From: Modicisalibacter radicis
Lineage (GTDB): Bacteria; Pseudomonadota; Gammaproteobacteria; Pseudomonadales; Halomonadaceae
Assembly (NCBI RefSeq): GCF_900961225.1
Contig: NZ_CAAHFN010000120.1
Coordinates: 1 to 64,000, forward strand
Direction of reading: 5' to 3'
DNA length: 64,000 nt
The notes beneath the pieces were generated by a model that worked only from the letters and a program-made list of their open reading frames with translations, was not told where the DNA came from and did no database searches. Below are positions 62,409 through 64,000 of the stretch, one piece after another (the stretch's first letter is position 1; each line of letters begins with the position of its first letter). The position numbers and the translations under genes are program-made.

Positions 62409-63092
62409 GTGATTGCCTTCGAGCATGTCGGCAAGCGCTACGGTGGGCGCTTCGAGGCGCTCGCCGATATCAACTTCGGCGTCGCGCGCGGCGAGATGCT
62501 GTTCCTCACCGGGCACTCCGGGGCCGGCAAGAGTTCGCTGCTGCGCCTGATCATGCGCCTCGAGCGACCCTCGCGTGGGCGCCTGCTGGTGGCAGGCCAC
62601 GATATCGACCGGCTGCACGACAGCCAGATTCCCTTCTATCGGCGTCAGATCGGCGTGGTCTTCCAGGATCATCAGCTGCTGTTCGACCGCGACATCTTCG
62701 CCAACGTCGCCCTGCCGCTGGAGATCCAGGGCGTCGAGCCCCGCGAGGGCGCGCGGCGGGTGCGGGCGGCACTCGACAAGGTGGGGCTGCTGCATCGCGA
62801 ACGCGCGCTGCCCATCGAGCTTTCCAGCGGTGAACAGCAACGCGTGGGCATCGCCCGCGCGGTGGTCAACAAGCCGGCGTTGCTGCTCGCCGACGAGCCC
62901 ACCGGCAATCTCGACCCGCAACTGTCCGCCGACATCATGCGGCTGTTCGAGGAGTTCAACCGCATCGGCACCACCGTGCTGGTCGCCAGCCACGACCTGG
63001 CGCTGATCGCCCGCCTGCGTCATCGCGTGCTGCGCCTGCGCGAAGGCCGCCTGATCAGCGACGAGCGCATCGACCAGGGAGGCGTGGCATGA
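62409..63092 (+). CDS. ftsE: Cell division ABC ATPase FtsE (227 aa)
   Basis: A single ABC domain: FLTGHSGAGKSSLLRLIM (Walker A), LSSGEQQRVGIARAVV (signature) and LLLADEPTGNLD (Walker B). With FtsX it links the Z ring to amidase activators (EnvC-type). Start GTG 62409, 3 nt after ftsY; ends with an ATGA overlap into ftsX. Confidence 0.96.
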   Translation: MIAFEHVGKRYGGRFEALADINFGVARGEMLFLTGHSGAGKSSLLRLIMRLERPSRGRLLVAGHDIDRLHDSQIPFYRRQIGVVFQDHQLLFDRDIFANVALPLEIQGVEPREGARRVRAALDKVGLLHRERALPIELSSGEQQRVGIARAVVNKPALLLADEPTGNLDPQLSADIMRLFEEFNRIGTTVLVASHDLALIARLRHRVLRLREGRLISDERIDQGGVA

Positions 63093-64000
63093 GCGCCGCT
63101 TCACGCGACAGGGACTCGCGCCAGGCGCCCCCCCGCCGCGGTGCGCGCAACCATCGGCCTGGGTTCGACAGTCGCCGCCGTGCCTGGGCGCGCCACCACC
63201 GCCACATGGCCTCCGACAGCGCCCGGCGGCTGCTGCGCCAGCCGCTGGGCAGCCTGATGACGATGCTCGCCATCGGGATTGCGCTGCTGCTTCCGGCGGG
63301 GCTGTGGCTGGCGCTCGACGGCGCCAGGGGCGTCGGCTCGCGACTCGAGGAGAGCGCCACCCTGACCGCCTACCTGGCACCCGCGGTGGGCGAGCGCGAG
63401 GCGATGCAGCTGGCCGATACCCTGCGCAGTCATCCCGAGGTCGACGGAGCCCGCCTGATCACTGCCGCCGAGGGCATGGCCGAGTTCCAGCAGGCGCTGG
63501 GGCTCGACGACGCCCTGGCCGAGCTCGACGACAACCCGCTGCCGGCCAGCGTGGTGATTTCGCCGCTCGACACGAGCCCTGCGGCGGTCGATGATCTGCG
63601 CGGTCAGCTGGAGAGCGTCGAGGGCGTCGACGAGGTGCGCATCGATCTCGCCTGGCTGGAGCGGCTGAGCAGTCTGGCGGCGTTCGGCCAGCGCCTGGCC
63701 CTGGCGCTGGCGGTGCTGTTCGGCTTCGGCGCCTTGCTGATCGTCGGCAACACCATCCGCCTGGCGGTGGAAAGCCGGCGACGCGAGATCGAGGTGGTGA
63801 CGCTGATCGGTGCGACCCACGCCTTCGTGCGCCGGCCGTTTCTGTACAGCGGCGCCTGGTACGGCCTGGGCGGCGGGCTGAGCGCCTGGCTGCTGCTGAG
63901 CCTCGGCGGGCGCTGGCTGACCGCGCCGCTGCAGACGCTGGCCGAAAGCTATGGCGCGCAGTTCGTGATGCCGGGGCTTGGCTGGCAGGGCTCGGCAATG
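63089..64000 (+). CDS. ftsX: Cell division membrane protein FtsX (partial, 304 aa seen)
   Basis: Starts at ATG 63089, overlapping the ftsE stop (ATGA). Arg-rich N-terminus (1-50), first helix about 55-75 (LMTMLAIGIALLLPAGLWLAL), periplasmic domain about 80-190 with TLTAYLAPAVGEREAMQLAD, then helices from about 205 (LALALAVLFGFGALLIVGNT, the ESRRREIEVVTLIGAT turn). The frame is open at 64000; the window cuts the last part. FtsX with FtsE controls septal peptidoglycan hydrolysis. Confidence 0.93.
   Translation, partial: MSAASRDRDSRQAPPRRGARNHRPGFDSRRRAWARHHRHMASDSARRLLRQPLGSLMTMLAIGIALLLPAGLWLALDGARGVGSRLEESATLTAYLAPAVGEREAMQLADTLRSHPEVDGARLITAAEGMAEFQQALGLDDALAELDDNPLPASVVISPLDTSPAAVDDLRGQLESVEGVDEVRIDLAWLERLSSLAAFGQRLALALAVLFGFGALLIVGNTIRLAVESRRREIEVVTLIGATHAFVRRPFLYSGAWYGLGGGLSAWLLLSLGGRWLTAPLQTLAESYGAQFVMPGLGWQGSAM

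Noticed and set aside
61380-63380. 666-codon open frame on the - strand antisense to ftsY-ftsE-ftsX
   Set aside because: The + strand genes carry P-loops and ABC motifs in the expected operon; the antisense has none.

Overview
This is a high-GC (roughly two-thirds G+C by eye) gammaproteobacterial chromosome segment. It probably comes from a halophile of the Halomonadaceae (Halomonas-like). That placement is inferred from a Pseudomonas/E. coli-type gene repertoire and order (minCDE; corB-ypjD next to ffh-rpsP-rimM-trmD-rplS; xerD-dsbC-hom-thrC; rsmD/ftsY-ftsE-ftsX) combined with polyhydroxybutyrate and possible ornithine-lipid genes. No sequence search was possible, so genus is not proven. I see no prophage, insertion sequence, CRISPR array, integron or recognisable defence island. 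Most of the window is conserved core genome.

Layout. 1-260: 3' end of a 5S rRNA and two rrn-type terminators. 0.4-14.9 kb: small, mostly monocistronic housekeeping and uncharacterised genes (a small lipoprotein, Tim44-like protein, yaaA, tas, Sel1 protein, an exonuclease, a quinone oxidoreductase, an OlsF-like fused acyltransferase, LOG protein, DUF501, ybaK, a thioesterase, a C-S lyase, cnoX, DUF3750). 15.0 kb: initiator tRNA-fMet. 15.2-22.5 kb: acetoacetyl-CoA reductase, a giant DUF349 protein, minCDE and exonuclease I. 22.6-28.7 kb: an M16 peptidase translationally coupled to a degenerate SRAP (YedK/HMCES-like) protein, then TetR coupled to a fused LplT-PlsC lysophospholipid protein. 28.8-35.0 kb: corB, ypjD, then ffh and the rpsP-rimM-trmD-rplS operon. 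35.1-41.6 kb: xerD-dsbC, hom, thrC and a RecJ-like nuclease.

41.6-53.2 kb lies between the recJ-like gene and prfB, which are neighbours in E. coli. It carries a VOC protein, a MerR-controlled copper ATPase operon with a 25-residue membrane peptide, a FadL porin behind a PsrA-like box, and an oppABC-DF oligopeptide importer. 53.2-64 kb: prfB with the classic programmed +1 frameshift, lysS, an efflux MFS, bolA, rimI, a ZapB-like coiled coil, rsmD, ftsY, ftsE and the start of ftsX (cut by the window end).

The most distinctive features are four arrays of related 7-bp tandem repeats, each starting within about 6 nt of a + strand stop codon and all between 38.1 and 56.0 kb; the SRAP-family protein that has lost all four known active-site residues; a perfect Fur-like palindrome before a 64-codon ORF; a SlyA-type palindrome lying on the -10 of a promoter that runs into an intrinsic terminator; and the CopA operon, whose MerR regulator carries a Cys where copper(I) sensors have Ser.
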